The position numbers were made by a program, and so were the translations under genes. The notes beneath the pieces were generated by a model that saw nothing but the letters and a program-made list of their open reading frames with translations, was not told the origin of the DNA and searched no databases. A DNA stretch of 64,000 nt. Source: Lunatimonas salinarum. Its GTDB lineage: Bacteria > Bacteroidota > Bacteroidia > Cytophagales > Cyclobacteriaceae. The DNA is taken from the NCBI RefSeq assembly GCF_017811155.1, contig NZ_JACVCV010000012.1, positions 114,160-178,159 on the forward strand, read 5' to 3'. Position 1 is the stretch's first letter. Every line of letters starts with the position of its first letter. Shown here piece after piece: positions 7,692 through 16,930 of the stretch.

Positions 7692-10058
7692 ATGGCGACC
7701 TTCACGATACCATTTGACACGATCCGAAATACCGAGGTTTCCTCTGTGGGGGGCAAAAACGCTTCCTTGGGAGAAATGAGGCATGAATTGACTCCCTTGG
7801 GTATTCAAATCCCGGACGGATTTGCCACGACGGCGGAAGCCTTTAGGGACTTTTTGGCTCAAAATGACCTTTCCGAAAAGCTGACCAATCAGCTTCAAAA
7901 GCTGGATACCCGCCAATTGAGCAACTTGGCTGAAATAGGAAGCGCATGCCGCTCCCTGATTGCCTCAGGAAGCTTTCCGGAAAGGATGAAGCAGGATTTT
8001 ATCTCGGCCTATCGTAGACTGTCCCAAGGTGAGCCCATTTCCGTTGCTGTCAGAAGTTCTGCTACCGCTGAGGACTTACCTACGGCCAGCTTTGCCGGGC
8101 AACACGACAGTTTCCTTAATATTCAAGGGGAAGAAAGCCTGATCGCCGCTATTCATCGCTGTTATGTCTCCCTCTTTAACGACCGTGCCATCAAATACCG
8201 GATCGACAACGGGTTTGATCACATGCAGGTGTACCTTTCGGTGGGCGTTCAGCGCATGGTTCGCTCCGACCTGGGCAGTGCGGGAGTCATTTTTTCCATC
8301 GATCCGGAGACCGGTTTTGAGAATGTGATCTACCTCACCTCAGCTTGGGGATTGGGTGAGAATGTGGTTCAGGGTGCCGTAAACCCTGACGAGTTTTATG
8401 CGTTCAAGCCATTCATTGGCAAAAAGGGCATCTCCAGCCTGATTTATAAAAAAATGGGTGAAAAGGCCCATAAGATGGTCTATTCGAGCGGTGGCGAAAA
8501 ATCGGTGGTAAACATCAAGACCAGTCCGGCTGAGCAAAACAGCTTTTCCTTGAATCCGCAGGAAGTAGCGAAACTCGCAGCTTGGAGCCTTCGGATCGAG
8601 CAGCATTATGGACTTCCCATGGATATCGAATGGGCAAAGGACGGCTTGACCAGCGAATTGTTTATCGTGCAGGCTCGGCCGGAAACGGTTCACGGACAGA
8701 AAAAGGACATAACCATCAAGGAATATAAGCTGCATGAAAAGGTTCCGCCATTGACCAAGGGAAAGGCGGTGGGCACTGCAATCGCAAGCGGTCCGGTTTG
8801 TATTGTCAAGTCACTTGCGGATTCGGGTAAAGTGAAGGACGGTGACATCATCGTGGCCGATATCACCAATCCCGATTGGAACGCGATGTTGCGCAGGGCA
8901 ATCAGCATTGTAACCAACAAGGGGGGAAGGACCAGCCATGCGTCGATCGTAGCCAGGGAACTGGGAATCCATGCAGTGGTCGGAACGGGCGATGCCACGG
9001 AAAAGCTAAAGGATGGGCAGATGGTTACCGTATCGTGCATAGAGGGAGATGAGGGAATGGTGTATGATGGGAAGCTGGATTGGTCGGAGAGGGAGGTGAA
9101 TTTGGGAGTTATGGAGCCTACTGCCACCAAGCCAATGTTTATCCTGGCGGATCCGTTTAAAGCTTTTCGGCTATCTTTTTATCCCAACGAAGGAGTGGGC
9201 CTGCTCCGCATGGAGTTTATCATAACCAATACCATCCGTATTCATCCCATGGCCTTGGTAAACTATGCCATGCTTCCGGAGGGAAATGATAAGCGGGCAA
9301 TCGCGGCGATTACCCAACACTACGGGGACAAGAAGCGCTATTTTGTGGAGACACTCTCGGAGCATTTGGCCATCGTGGCGGCTGCATTCTATCCCAAAGA
9401 CGTCATTATCCGAATGAGTGATTTCAAGACCAACGAATACGCCCAACTGATCGGAGGAAAATCCTTCGAGCCGGAGGAAGAAAACCCCATGTTGGGTTTC
9501 CGGGGTGCCTCTCGGTATTATAATGAGCGGTACCGGGAAGGATTTGGGCTGGAATGTGAGGCGGTCCGGGTGCTGCGGGATGAGCTCGGTTTCACCAATG
9601 TGAAGGTCATGATCCCCTTCTGCCGCACGGTGGAGGAGGGCAGGAGAGTGCTGGAGGTGATGGCTGATTTTGGATTGGAGCGTGGGAAGAATGGGCTGGA
9701 GGTCTATGTCATGGCCGAGATACCCAGTAATGTGGTATTGGCGGAGGCCTTTTCGGAGATTTTTGATGGATTTTCCATAGGATCCAATGACCTCACCCAA
9801 CTTACCTTGGGGATAGACCGGGACTCGGCCATTGTCGCCGATCTGTTTGACGAAAACAACGAGGCTGTCAAGCGCATGCTTGCATCGGTGATCCGTACGG
9901 CAAAGGAGAGGGGAAGAAAAATCGGACTGTGCGGGCAGGCACCCAGTGACCATCCCGCCTTTGCGCAGTTTTTGGTGGAGCAGGGAATAGACAGCATTTC
10001 CTTTAATCCAGATGCATTGCTTAAGGGGATAGAGAATATCCGACACGCCGAATCGTGA
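7692..10058 (+). CDS. ppsA: Phosphoenolpyruvate synthase
   Basis: A 788-residue enzyme (E. coli PpsA is 792) that converts pyruvate, ATP and water to PEP, AMP and phosphate for gluconeogenesis. The order is an N-terminal ATP-binding domain starting 'VSSVGGKNASLGEM', the swivelling phosphohistidine domain with H416 in 'GGRTSHASIVARE', and the C-terminal PEP/pyruvate TIM barrel with 'GSNDLTQLTLGIDRD' and the catalytic cysteine C747 in 'GLCGQAPSD'. All key residues are present. It stands alone on the plus strand, divergent from the ABC pump and convergent with the rhodopsin cluster. A gluconeogenic role fits a cell growing on amino acids or organic acids. Confidence 0.95.
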   Translation: MATFTIPFDTIRNTEVSSVGGKNASLGEMRHELTPLGIQIPDGFATTAEAFRDFLAQNDLSEKLTNQLQKLDTRQLSNLAEIGSACRSLIASGSFPERMKQDFISAYRRLSQGEPISVAVRSSATAEDLPTASFAGQHDSFLNIQGEESLIAAIHRCYVSLFNDRAIKYRIDNGFDHMQVYLSVGVQRMVRSDLGSAGVIFSIDPETGFENVIYLTSAWGLGENVVQGAVNPDEFYAFKPFIGKKGISSLIYKKMGEKAHKMVYSSGGEKSVVNIKTSPAEQNSFSLNPQEVAKLAAWSLRIEQHYGLPMDIEWAKDGLTSELFIVQARPETVHGQKKDITIKEYKLHEKVPPLTKGKAVGTAIASGPVCIVKSLADSGKVKDGDIIVADITNPDWNAMLRRAISIVTNKGGRTSHASIVARELGIHAVVGTGDATEKLKDGQMVTVSCIEGDEGMVYDGKLDWSEREVNLGVMEPTATKPMFILADPFKAFRLSFYPNEGVGLLRMEFIITNTIRIHPMALVNYAMLPEGNDKRAIAAITQHYGDKKRYFVETLSEHLAIVAAAFYPKDVIIRMSDFKTNEYAQLIGGKSFEPEEENPMLGFRGASRYYNERYREGFGLECEAVRVLRDELGFTNVKVMIPFCRTVEEGRRVLEVMADFGLERGKNGLEVYVMAEIPSNVVLAEAFSEIFDGFSIGSNDLTQLTLGIDRDSAIVADLFDENNEAVKRMLASVIRTAKERGRKIGLCGQAPSDHPAFAQFLVEQGIDSISFNPDALLKGIENIRHAES

Positions 10059-10083
10059 GGAAAACAAATTCGAAATGGGTAAA

Positions 10084-10105
10084 AAAACAGCGTTATCCTG
10101 TTTTG
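10084..10105. terminator. Weak hairpin between convergent ppsA and blh
   Basis: An A-rich/T-rich stem AAAACAG/CTGTTTT with a seven-base loop lies between the two convergent gene ends. It has only one G-C pair near each side, so termination is plausible but weak. Confidence 0.3.
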
Positions 10106-10141
10106 TTTATGCCATTTGCAATGACGCAGGGCAAACTTCTA

Positions 10142-11008
10142 TCACCTGCTTTCCAAAAACCCATTCATATACCAAATGTGGGGAGCGGATATCAGTGAAA
10201 CCAACACAAAAAACAGCAGGGTCAGCTCCTGTGTGGTATTGGTTGGATATAAGATAACAAGTATAATGCCCATTCCAATAATGCTAACCGCCGTAAAGGG
10301 TAGCATTCGTAGGAAAAATTGGCTTAACCGGTTGTCGCCTAGGGAAAATTTTAATGATTGATATTCCTCTGCCATACTCGGAAGTGCATGCCAAAATCCG
10401 AAATAAAGGATAAAGCCAACCAATAATGGAAGGTGGAATAACAGCGTTCCCAGGGTCAGCATCTCGGCCAAGTAAATGTGGTAATGGATCTGTTTGTTTT
10501 TACGTAGTAAAAAAGCTACAGCAACCACACTGGTGCCAAGTAACAGTAGTCCAACGTCATAAAACCTGCCAATAGCCACTATCGGCGATAATATGGTTTC
10601 CGTTTGCTCGAAATTTCCAAGCAAAATTGCGCCAAGATAAAACGCCCCTGTACCGAGATAGCAAAAGCCTTTCCCGATCAGCAACCTTTCACGTAGATAA
10701 TGACTCTGGCCAAAGTGGTATGCGGACATGATCAGGAAAGCGAACAGGGCAAGCACGGGGATCATAGTCCAAATGAATAGATAGAGTATAATTATCCCGA
10801 GGTATTTTAATATAAACCTGGTCAGATCCCGTCGTTGGATATGGGGATTAGCCAATAGATGATCCAGGGCGCCATGTGGGATCCCGACCGTAAAAAGAAC
10901 AAGGGCAAATAGAATCCATTCAAAGGTCTGATTGCCTTCAAAAAATACCAAATACAGGCCCGCAATGATGAAACCTACTACTTTGCCCCAAATATCAGTG
11001 TTTTTCAT
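10142..11008 (-). CDS. blh: Brp/Blh-family beta-carotene 15,15'-dioxygenase (retinal synthesis)
   Basis: A 288-residue multi-pass membrane protein of the Brp/Blh family, which cleaves beta-carotene symmetrically to two retinals. The conserved iron-ligand histidines are visible: H45 and H50 in 'GIPHGALDH', H98 and H103 in 'YHFGQSH', and H207 in 'FWHALP'. Hydrophobic segments fill most of the chain. It overlaps the end of crtY by 14 bases and lies in the same operon, downstream of the proteorhodopsin gene. The cluster thus encodes the opsin and the last two steps for its chromophore. Phytoene synthase and desaturase genes are not in the window. Confidence 0.92.
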   Translation of the reverse strand: MKNTDIWGKVVGFIIAGLYLVFFEGNQTFEWILFALVLFTVGIPHGALDHLLANPHIQRRDLTRFILKYLGIIILYLFIWTMIPVLALFAFLIMSAYHFGQSHYLRERLLIGKGFCYLGTGAFYLGAILLGNFEQTETILSPIVAIGRFYDVGLLLLGTSVVAVAFLLRKNKQIHYHIYLAEMLTLGTLLFHLPLLVGFILYFGFWHALPSMAEEYQSLKFSLGDNRLSQFFLRMLPFTAVSIIGMGIILVILYPTNTTQELTLLFFVLVSLISAPHIWYMNGFLESR

Positions 11009-12158
11009 AGTCCAGAAGCGATTTAATGAAAATCGGGAATTTCAGTCGAGACAGGATCTTGATTTCTTCCAACAAGCTGCTTTCCTCGTTTAGGAATTTT
11101 AATACCTCAGGTCCGGAGTTGGTTTGGAAAAGATTCATGAATACACCGGGTAATTTTTTTGGCCATTTTCTGGCTATGTTGAGCAAAATGTTGTCATAGA
11201 AATTGTATTTGGGTTTTCTTTTCAGGGTTGTCATCGCCGACAGGTTTTCTTCCTCCAGGCAGGAAACGATCCGCTGGCAATGTTTTTGGATGTTGTAAAA
11301 GGTATAGCCTGTACTTGGCTTGCTCCACCCTGCCAACGTGCCCATGGGAATGATGTGTTCAAATCGGTAGGCTGACAGTTCCTGAGTGGTCATGGGGATA
11401 CTTCCTTGCTCCCGAAAGATTACTTCATAGGCTTTCTGGCCAACGTCATTTCTGATAAAGCGATCAATCATCTCTTCCATCTGGCATTGGTCAAGTTCTT
11501 GGTCGCTAAATGTGGTGTATTCCACCAGTGCCTCGGTGGATGAAAACGGCAGAATATAAAAGAACTCCGTTTGGTTCTGAGTATTCTGCAAAAAGTCCAT
11601 GAGGACTACGGTATTCGGGTCGAAGCAGGGTGCCGTGGTTTTGACCTTCCAACCTACGAATACCTGTTTTAAAATGGGTTTTGAAGTAGGATTCAGTGAA
11701 AAGTTTGGTATGGAGTTGAATACTTTTTTAGCGTGAAAAATACCGTAATTCGCTGTCTGAACATAGGCCCCTTCATCGGTTTCGGCGCACTCCACCACGC
11801 TGTCTTGAAGAAGTTCGATGTGGGGGAACTTTTTCAGAAGGCCACGGATTGCCAAGTAAAAATCGGAGGATTTGAGATGGAAATAGCGTAGATTCTCCAG
11901 GGGTTTTTCTATGCGTGTGTTTCCGTTGGAAAGTGCGATGGTCTGCCAACTAATGATAGGCTCGGTAGTCGGGTGGATCTTCAATGGCTTTTCAGCCCAG
12001 TAGCACCACGTTCTATCGTTGCCCTGCTTATCTGAATTATCGAGGATTAGGATTTTGCAATTTCTTAATTTACTATGCGCTAAATAGAATACCAAACTCA
12101 TACCAGCACAACCAAAGCCGCTGATAATAAAGTCATAAGTAGCTTTTTGAGGGTTCAT
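10995..12158 (-). CDS. crtY: Lycopene beta-cyclase, CrtY type
   Basis: A 387-residue flavoprotein that cyclises the ends of lycopene to give beta-carotene, the substrate of Blh. The N-terminal dinucleotide-binding motif is 'GFGCAG' (residues 14-19), preceded by a hydrophobic strand. Other features match CrtY-type cyclases of proteorhodopsin-bearing Bacteroidota, including 'CYWAEK' near residue 52. It lies between proteorhodopsin and blh on the minus strand; its 3' end overlaps blh by 14 bases. A strong terminator separates it from the opsin gene, so it needs read-through or its own promoter within 12159-12330. Confidence 0.88.
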   Translation of the reverse strand: MNPQKATYDFIISGFGCAGMSLVFYLAHSKLRNCKILILDNSDKQGNDRTWCYWAEKPLKIHPTTEPIISWQTIALSNGNTRIEKPLENLRYFHLKSSDFYLAIRGLLKKFPHIELLQDSVVECAETDEGAYVQTANYGIFHAKKVFNSIPNFSLNPTSKPILKQVFVGWKVKTTAPCFDPNTVVLMDFLQNTQNQTEFFYILPFSSTEALVEYTTFSDQELDQCQMEEMIDRFIRNDVGQKAYEVIFREQGSIPMTTQELSAYRFEHIIPMGTLAGWSKPSTGYTFYNIQKHCQRIVSCLEEENLSAMTTLKRKPKYNFYDNILLNIARKWPKKLPGVFMNLFQTNSGPEVLKFLNEESSLLEEIKILSRLKFPIFIKSLLDYEKH

Positions 12159-12330
12159 AGGTTTTTTGGGACAGGTTTGGTTTTAGTCAGGATGATCGGG
12201 TGAATCCTAGCCCGCCAAAGACGGACGGCCATACTATTTCATACACATAGTTGGCGTACTACCTTAACTTACGCCATGGCCTGTAGGCGTGTCTCCGTAT
12301 GTGACTGCTGAAAATCAGCTATCACCAAAT

Positions 12331-12372
12331 AAAAAAGGCCATCCCTGTCCTGTGGGACGGGATGGCCTTTTC
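12331..12372 (-). terminator. Terminator directly after the proteorhodopsin gene
   Basis: A perfect long stem built on AAAAGGCCATCCC/GGGATGGCCTTTT ends in a T-run on the minus strand, four bases after the opsin stop. It should end most opsin transcripts before crtY and blh. Confidence 0.88.
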
Positions 12373-12375
12373 AAA

Positions 12376-13128
12376 TTAGGCAGCTACGACTTTTCGTGAC
12401 TTCGCAGTCTCTGCGATAGCGACCGAGTAGATCACCAAGCCAAAGCCAATCTTGTTGATGGCATCTGCCAAATTGTAGAAGAGATCGATGCTGCTCACCT
12501 CGAATGCGCCGGAGAGCAAGTTTCCAGGAAGCACCATGTATCCGATAGGATAAATCGACCACCCCAGTGTAATGAAAATCTTCAACAGAAACATGGCTTG
12601 ACCTAATGCGGGACTGTCGGAGGACTTTGCCAATTTGGCTACGTCGCCTGCAAATACTTCGTACACGATGTAGAGATACCCCAGCGTGGATAAAATGCCC
12701 CACAGGATGTTACTTTCTATTCCAGAAGTCTCCCCGATGTATCCTGTGATCAGCATGACCAAAGAAGCTAAAATTAGCTTGAACAGCGTTCCTCCCTTTG
12801 CGCCAAATGGTTTGGTCAATAAATAGAATTCTACGCACATCAGTGGTACGGTAAGTGTCCAGTCCACGTACCTGAAAGCGGTGGGACTTTGCCCGGTCTC
12901 CAAATAAAAATCACGCATGTAATAATAGTGGACAGCGGCAATTCCGGTGATTAGGCCGGATACCAATAGGGAAGTTTTCCACTTCCCGTCCACAGAACCT
13001 CTTTCTACAAAGAAAAAGACAGCGGAGGCAAACATGGCCATGTACCCTATAAAGAAGGTGATGGCAATCGGGTCGCTATTGATGATCTTGTCAAGACCTA
13101 CCAAATCTGCGGTTAGAATGGTGTTCAT
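12376..13128 (-). CDS. Proteorhodopsin, green-tuned proton pump (DTE motif)
   Basis: A 250-residue seven-helix opsin that pumps protons outward in light, with retinal bound to K226 in 'AINKIGFG'. The helix C motif gives D89 (proton acceptor), T93 and E100 (proton donor), that is the DTE set of proton-pumping proteorhodopsins rather than the NDQ set of sodium pumps. H67 matches the histidine that pairs with the acceptor. The residue at the spectral-tuning position (105 in the marine reference) is M97, which predicts green absorption. Downstream on the same strand lie crtY and blh for retinal synthesis, separated by a strong terminator, so the opsin can be made in excess of the enzymes. Confidence 0.97.
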   Translation of the reverse strand: MNTILTADLVGLDKIINSDPIAITFFIGYMAMFASAVFFFVERGSVDGKWKTSLLVSGLITGIAAVHYYYMRDFYLETGQSPTAFRYVDWTLTVPLMCVEFYLLTKPFGAKGGTLFKLILASLVMLITGYIGETSGIESNILWGILSTLGYLYIVYEVFAGDVAKLAKSSDSPALGQAMFLLKIFITLGWSIYPIGYMVLPGNLLSGAFEVSSIDLFYNLADAINKIGFGLVIYSVAIAETAKSRKVVAA

Positions 13129-13238
13129 AGATAATTGTTTTTTATGATGGATAAAGGAAAGAATAATGTATTGGTGATCACGTAGTAGTATAATAAATCA
13201 GGATATATTTTGTTTAACAAAAAATTAAAAATGATAAA

Positions 13239-13246
13239 CAAATGTA
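13239..13246 (-). promoter_or_regulatory. Candidate promoter -7 box for the proteorhodopsin gene
   Basis: On the minus strand the sequence reads TACATTTG, matching the Bacteroidota -7 consensus TAnnTTTG. A GTTG lies 17 bases further upstream as a possible -33 element. It would give an AT-rich leader of about 105 bases before the ATG at 13128. Confidence 0.42.
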
Positions 13247-13461
13247 TATGTGCCGTAAGAAATCAACTGTAAGAAAGCAAAAAACGGTATCCGGAATTTT
13301 TATCTGGAAATGCCTGATTTTCTTTGGTTTCGACTTATTTTTAGGTCAAAAAGATGGATGATTAGCTCCGCGTTCTTTTGGAAGGGATGTTAGGGTGATC
13401 AATTAGGAGAGAAGATACATTTCATTTATCACTTGAAAATCATCAAGCTCTTTGAATTGGT

Positions 13462-13513
13462 AAAAAAAAACTCCTGCTCCTCTAACACACGTGGTTATTA
13501 GGAGAGCAGGAGT
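13462..13513 (-). terminator. Intrinsic terminator of the tmRNA gene
   Basis: On the minus strand, ACTCCTGCTCTCC pairs with GGAGCAGGAGT (one base bulged) and is followed by nine Ts. It begins eight bases after the 3' end of the tmRNA. Confidence 0.85.
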
Positions 13514-13520
13514 CTTTCGG

Positions 13521-13922
13521 TGGAGCTGGCGAGATTCGAACTCGCGTCCAGATAGGGAAACACCGTACCGTCTACATGCTTAGTCACCTGTTGGATTTTC
13601 GACTGTCGTTTGCTGGGTGACACACCGGACAACAGCTTAGCCACTGAGCTTATTCCCGTTTAGTAGCCTCACGGGCAGCAGCCCTGTCTGATCGACACCC
13701 CAACTCCGCCCGGACAGCGCAACGCACGGTGGGATGTGGCCGGGGAGATTCTCTCGAAACTCAACCCTTTAAGCGTATCTTAATCCCCGAAGGGAAAGAT
13801 TAGGCAGCCATGGCGTAATTAGATTCGCCAATTATGGTTCGTATGAATGATTCAAGGCCGTACATACTCCAGCCTGCATGCGAGCCCGATCCTTACACCT
13901 ACTGTCAAAACCGGTCAGCCCC
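13521..13922 (-). ncRNA. ssrA: Transfer-messenger RNA (tmRNA), one-piece
   Basis: A 402-base tmRNA that rescues stalled ribosomes and tags the unfinished protein for degradation. Read on the minus strand, the 5' end GGGGCTGACCGG pairs with the 3' CAGCTCC to form the acceptor stem, and a T-arm with GTTCGAATC is present. The open reading frame at 13829-13800 encodes GESNYAMAA followed by TAA, a typical Bacteroidota tag. After the discriminator A the genome reads CCG, so the final A of CCA must be added after transcription. It lies between a FrnE-like gene and the rhodopsin gene. Confidence 0.96.
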
Positions 13923-13939
13923 ATTAAGTAATCACAAGA

Positions 13940-13947
13940 CAAAGATA
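13940..13947 (-). promoter_or_regulatory. Candidate -7 promoter box of ssrA
   Basis: The minus strand reads TATCTTTG, an exact TAnnTTTG match, 17 bases before the mature tmRNA 5' end. This leaves a short leader for RNase P to remove. Confidence 0.6.
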
Positions 13948-13989
13948 ACCTGAAATTAGTTCCCCCGCCCGATGTTTTGCATTTCTGCC

Positions 13990-14631
13990 CTAATTTTTCT
14001 CTTCCAATCTGCATTTTTCCAGCGTCTCCACAAATAGCTCTTTGGGCTGCGCACCGGAGATGGCGTACTGACGGTCAAACACAAAGAAGGGCACACCCCG
14101 CACACCTAAGCTTTGGCTTTCGCGTATATCGGCCTCGATTGCCTGGGTAAAGGCCTTCTCCTCTAGGCAGGCTGCGGCGGTTTCGCTGGAAATGCCCACT
14201 TCCTCCGCCAGCCGGATCAGCGTCGCGTGGTCGGCGATGTTGGCGCCTTCGGTGAAATAGGCACGAAACAGGCGTTCTTCCATCTCATTGCCCAGATGGT
14301 GCCTTTTGGCCAGTTGAATGATGCGATGGGCGTCCAATGCGTTGGCTACCTTGGTGTCCGCCATCCGGTAGTCCAACCCTTCGGCGGCGGCAATGCCGGC
14401 TACGTGTTCGGTCATTTGGATTACCTGCTCCATGGACCATCCTTTGGCCTCAGCAAGGTAATCCAAGCTATTTTTGGAGGGGTCCGTTTTCATGTCCGGG
14501 TTCAGCAAAAAGCTTTTCCAGGTTATTTCAGCTTCATCCTCCATCCCTAATTCCCGAAGGGCGCCCTCTAAGCGCCGCTTTCCTATGTAACAAAACGGAC
14601 ACATCACGTCCGACCAGATTTCTATTTGCAT
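13990..14631 (-). CDS. DsbA-family oxidoreductase, FrnE-like
   Basis: A thioredoxin-fold protein of the DsbA/FrnE (2-hydroxychromene-2-carboxylate isomerase-like) family, about 213 residues from the chosen start. Redox motif CPFC follows 'WSDVMCPFCYIGKRR' at the N terminus, and a cis-proline 'GVRGVPFFVF' lies near residue 175. No signal peptide is seen, so it is a cytoplasmic dithiol-disulfide oxidoreductase, probably used in oxidative stress. I prefer the ATG at 14631 (MQIEIWSDV) because family members start there; an ATG five codons earlier (14646) is also possible. The exact substrate is unknown. Confidence 0.88.
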   Translation of the reverse strand: MQIEIWSDVMCPFCYIGKRRLEGALRELGMEDEAEITWKSFLLNPDMKTDPSKNSLDYLAEAKGWSMEQVIQMTEHVAGIAAAEGLDYRMADTKVANALDAHRIIQLAKRHHLGNEMEERLFRAYFTEGANIADHATLIRLAEEVGISSETAAACLEEKAFTQAIEADIRESQSLGVRGVPFFVFDRQYAISGAQPKELFVETLEKCRLEEKN

Positions 14632-14664
14632 GTTTTTTGGAATCACCTTGAATCGATGACGAAT

Positions 14665-15114
14665 TTATTTTTTGATATAAAAGATATCGCTTCGGAATAC
14701 GGTATGTGCCCCCGTGAATTGCACACTTGGATCGTTTTCGGCGGTCACGATGATTTGCGTAGGTTTTTCGGATAGGGAACCGACGAAATTCGCTTTACCG
14801 GTATTCGCCAGCATGCCACGACGGTTTCTCAACTCGCCGATATTTACCACTCCCTGCCTCTCTGTATTTACCCACACGACATAACTTCGCTTGGGAGGGG
14901 AGAGGCGTTCTGGAAGTGCCAAGTTGGTGACGTCTAGTTTTACTTCGTAAGCTCCTTCCTTGGTTTTCTTTACGGCAGCTTTCGGCTCAGCCGCTGGGAC
15001 CACAGATGAAACGGGAAAGTAGACCTTTGGACCGCAACTGCCAACCAGAAATCCAACAGAAAGTACAAAAACGAAGGAAAAGAGGTGTTTTTTAAAAAGG
15101 GGGAATTGATTCAT
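14665..15114 (-). CDS. Small lipoprotein of unknown function
   Basis: A 149-residue predicted lipoprotein with a hydrophobic signal and the modified cysteine C27 in 'LVGSC'. The rest is mostly beta strands: 'AYEVKLDVTNLALPERL' and 'SYVVWVNTERQGVVNIGEL' suggest a small immunoglobulin-like fold. I do not recognise a named family. It lies upstream of the FrnE gene on the same strand, 33 bases apart, so the two may be co-transcribed, but nothing links their functions. It is probably anchored in the outer or inner membrane facing the periplasm. Confidence 0.7.
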   Translation of the reverse strand: MNQFPLFKKHLFSFVFVLSVGFLVGSCGPKVYFPVSSVVPAAEPKAAVKKTKEGAYEVKLDVTNLALPERLSPPKRSYVVWVNTERQGVVNIGELRNRRGMLANTGKANFVGSLSEKPTQIIVTAENDPSVQFTGAHTVFRSDIFYIKK

Positions 15115-15280
15115 GGGAGTGTTTTTTAGGTAAAAATAGGTGTCTTTTTTCTTAGACGATTTTAACGGACATACAGCCCACCTACGGTTTGAACATAGAT
15201 TTGAATAAATTAGTTTTGGGAAGTTTGGTTTAGGGTGTAAATTGACAGATCAAACGCCCATCCGAAATGACCGAACAGAC

Positions 15281-16669
15281 ATGCGCGATTCTTCGATCTG
15301 TACCCTGCTATTTTTTATCATGATAGCCTGTAGCACCCCCGACTCTTATTGGACGGAGCGTCAGTTGACCGAAGCACCCCAAAATCACGAGTTGGACCAC
15401 AACGAGAATTTTTCTCCCGACGATGCGTGGATAGTATACGATACACGGCCTAACCCGGCAGGAATACAGCAGAACACCAAAATAGAAAAGGTCAATATTC
15501 AGAACGGTGAGACGAAAATTTTGTATGAAGTATCCCAACCCAACTCCTTTGGTCCCGGGGTCGGGGCAGTGAGCTACCATCCCTATTTAAACCAGGTGGT
15601 TTTCATCCACGGTCCGGAAGCTGCCAATGAAGAAAGGCCCTATGCGGGCCACAGACGTACCGGAGTGATCGTTGATGAAAGCGAACCGGGCGTACCTCGT
15701 TGGATGGATTCGAGGGATATCGTTCCGCCTTTCACGTCGGGAGCCTTGCGAGGAGGGACTCACCGACATCAATGGAGTGCGGACGGCGAATGGATAGGAT
15801 TTACCTACAATGACGCCCTGATGGTGGCGCTCGAAAATGAGACCGGCGAAAAGCGGGATCTTAGAACCGTAGGCGTATCCAAGCGAATGGGGCCGCAGGT
15901 GATTGTCCCGTCGGATTCGGTGGGAGAACAGGTTCAAGGCACCTGGTTTTCCGTTTTGCTTGTGCCTGTAGTGCCAAATCCACGGCCCGGTACAGATGAA
16001 ATCAGCAAGGCCTACGAAGACTGGTGGGTGGGCCATTCGGGATATCGCAAGCCCGACGGGATGCTGCAGCGTGCGAGGGCCTTTATGGGGGATTTGATCA
16101 CGCCAAAAGGTGAGCAGCTTACGGAAGTTTTTATCGTTGATGTGCCGGACAGCATTCACCTTGTGGGTGATCTGGGCCCTTTGGAGGGTACCGCCACGCA
16201 GATGCCCGCTCCTCCAAAAGGAGCAACGGTAAGAAGGCTTACGCGCACAGCCGACCGGAAATATCCGGGCATAGCGTCCGAACCCCGGCACTGGCTTAGT
16301 TCCTCGGCAGATGGCGATTGGATCAGTTACCTGGCTAAAGACGACGCTGGAGTGGTGCAGGTCTTTTTAGTATCTCCCATGGGAGGTGAACCCAAGCAAG
16401 CAACCTACCACCACGTTTCTGTGCAGAGCATGGTGCGCTGGCATCCACGGGAAAAGGTATTTACTTACGTATGTGACAACAGTCTTTTTTTGCTAAGCGT
16501 ATCGTCTGAGGGCGATGTATCGGATCCGACCCGCCTCACGAAGCGATCCGCAGAACCGCCTTTTGCCCCTTGTTGGTCCAGGGACGGGCAGCGAATTGCC
16601 TTTAACCGATATGTGTTGTCAGCGAGGGGGGCCTTTATTCAGGTATTTTTGGCGGAGAAGCTGCGCTAG
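15281..16669 (+). CDS. DUF3748 (YidR-like) beta-propeller lipoprotein
   Basis: A 462-residue protein resembling E. coli YidR (DUF3748), a TolB-like beta-propeller of unknown function. Shared signatures include 'SPDDAWIVYDTRPN' near residue 50, 'SYHPYLNQVVFIHGPE' near 107, 'GALRGGTHRHQWSADGEW' near 157 and 'GFTYNDALM' near 178. The chosen ATG at 15281 gives a lipoprotein signal with C17 in 'MIAC'. The upstream in-frame TTG at 15242 would bury this signal. It is a single gene, divergent from the preceding lipoprotein. Propeller repeats 'WSRDGQRIAFNRY' near the end fit a periplasmic ligand-binding protein. Confidence 0.85.
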   Translation: MRDSSICTLLFFIMIACSTPDSYWTERQLTEAPQNHELDHNENFSPDDAWIVYDTRPNPAGIQQNTKIEKVNIQNGETKILYEVSQPNSFGPGVGAVSYHPYLNQVVFIHGPEAANEERPYAGHRRTGVIVDESEPGVPRWMDSRDIVPPFTSGALRGGTHRHQWSADGEWIGFTYNDALMVALENETGEKRDLRTVGVSKRMGPQVIVPSDSVGEQVQGTWFSVLLVPVVPNPRPGTDEISKAYEDWWVGHSGYRKPDGMLQRARAFMGDLITPKGEQLTEVFIVDVPDSIHLVGDLGPLEGTATQMPAPPKGATVRRLTRTADRKYPGIASEPRHWLSSSADGDWISYLAKDDAGVVQVFLVSPMGGEPKQATYHHVSVQSMVRWHPREKVFTYVCDNSLFLLSVSSEGDVSDPTRLTKRSAEPPFAPCWSRDGQRIAFNRYVLSARGAFIQVFLAEKLR

Positions 16670-16876
16670 CATCTAGGCGGTAAAGGTCAGTTGCAGCTGG
16701 GGAAAATGCTCCTGCCGTAAGGAGTCCTCGCCCAATTTTTTATTTTATACCCGATTTATTGCGTAAAGTAGTCGATTTTGTGCAAGTATTTGTCGGAAAT
16801 GTTCATGCGTTTCCTTTCGGTAAAGTAATAGCTTTATACGACAATCAATCTACCTAACCAGCCAAGAAATCGAACT

Positions 16877-16892
16877 TGCCTACTGGTAGGCA
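16877..16892. repeat. Short inverted repeat upstream of susC
   Basis: TGCCTAC and GTAGGCA are separated by two bases, 42 bases before the SusC start. It may be a leader hairpin or an operator; only one copy was seen. Confidence 0.35.
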
Positions 16893-16930
16893 GGAATTTC
16901 CTTTGGCAACTGAAAGACAATTATGAACCC

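Noticed and set aside
7500..7916. A 138-codon minus-strand reading frame over the start of ppsA
   Set aside because: Most of it lies antisense inside ppsA, which has firm homology; it is a shadow of that gene.
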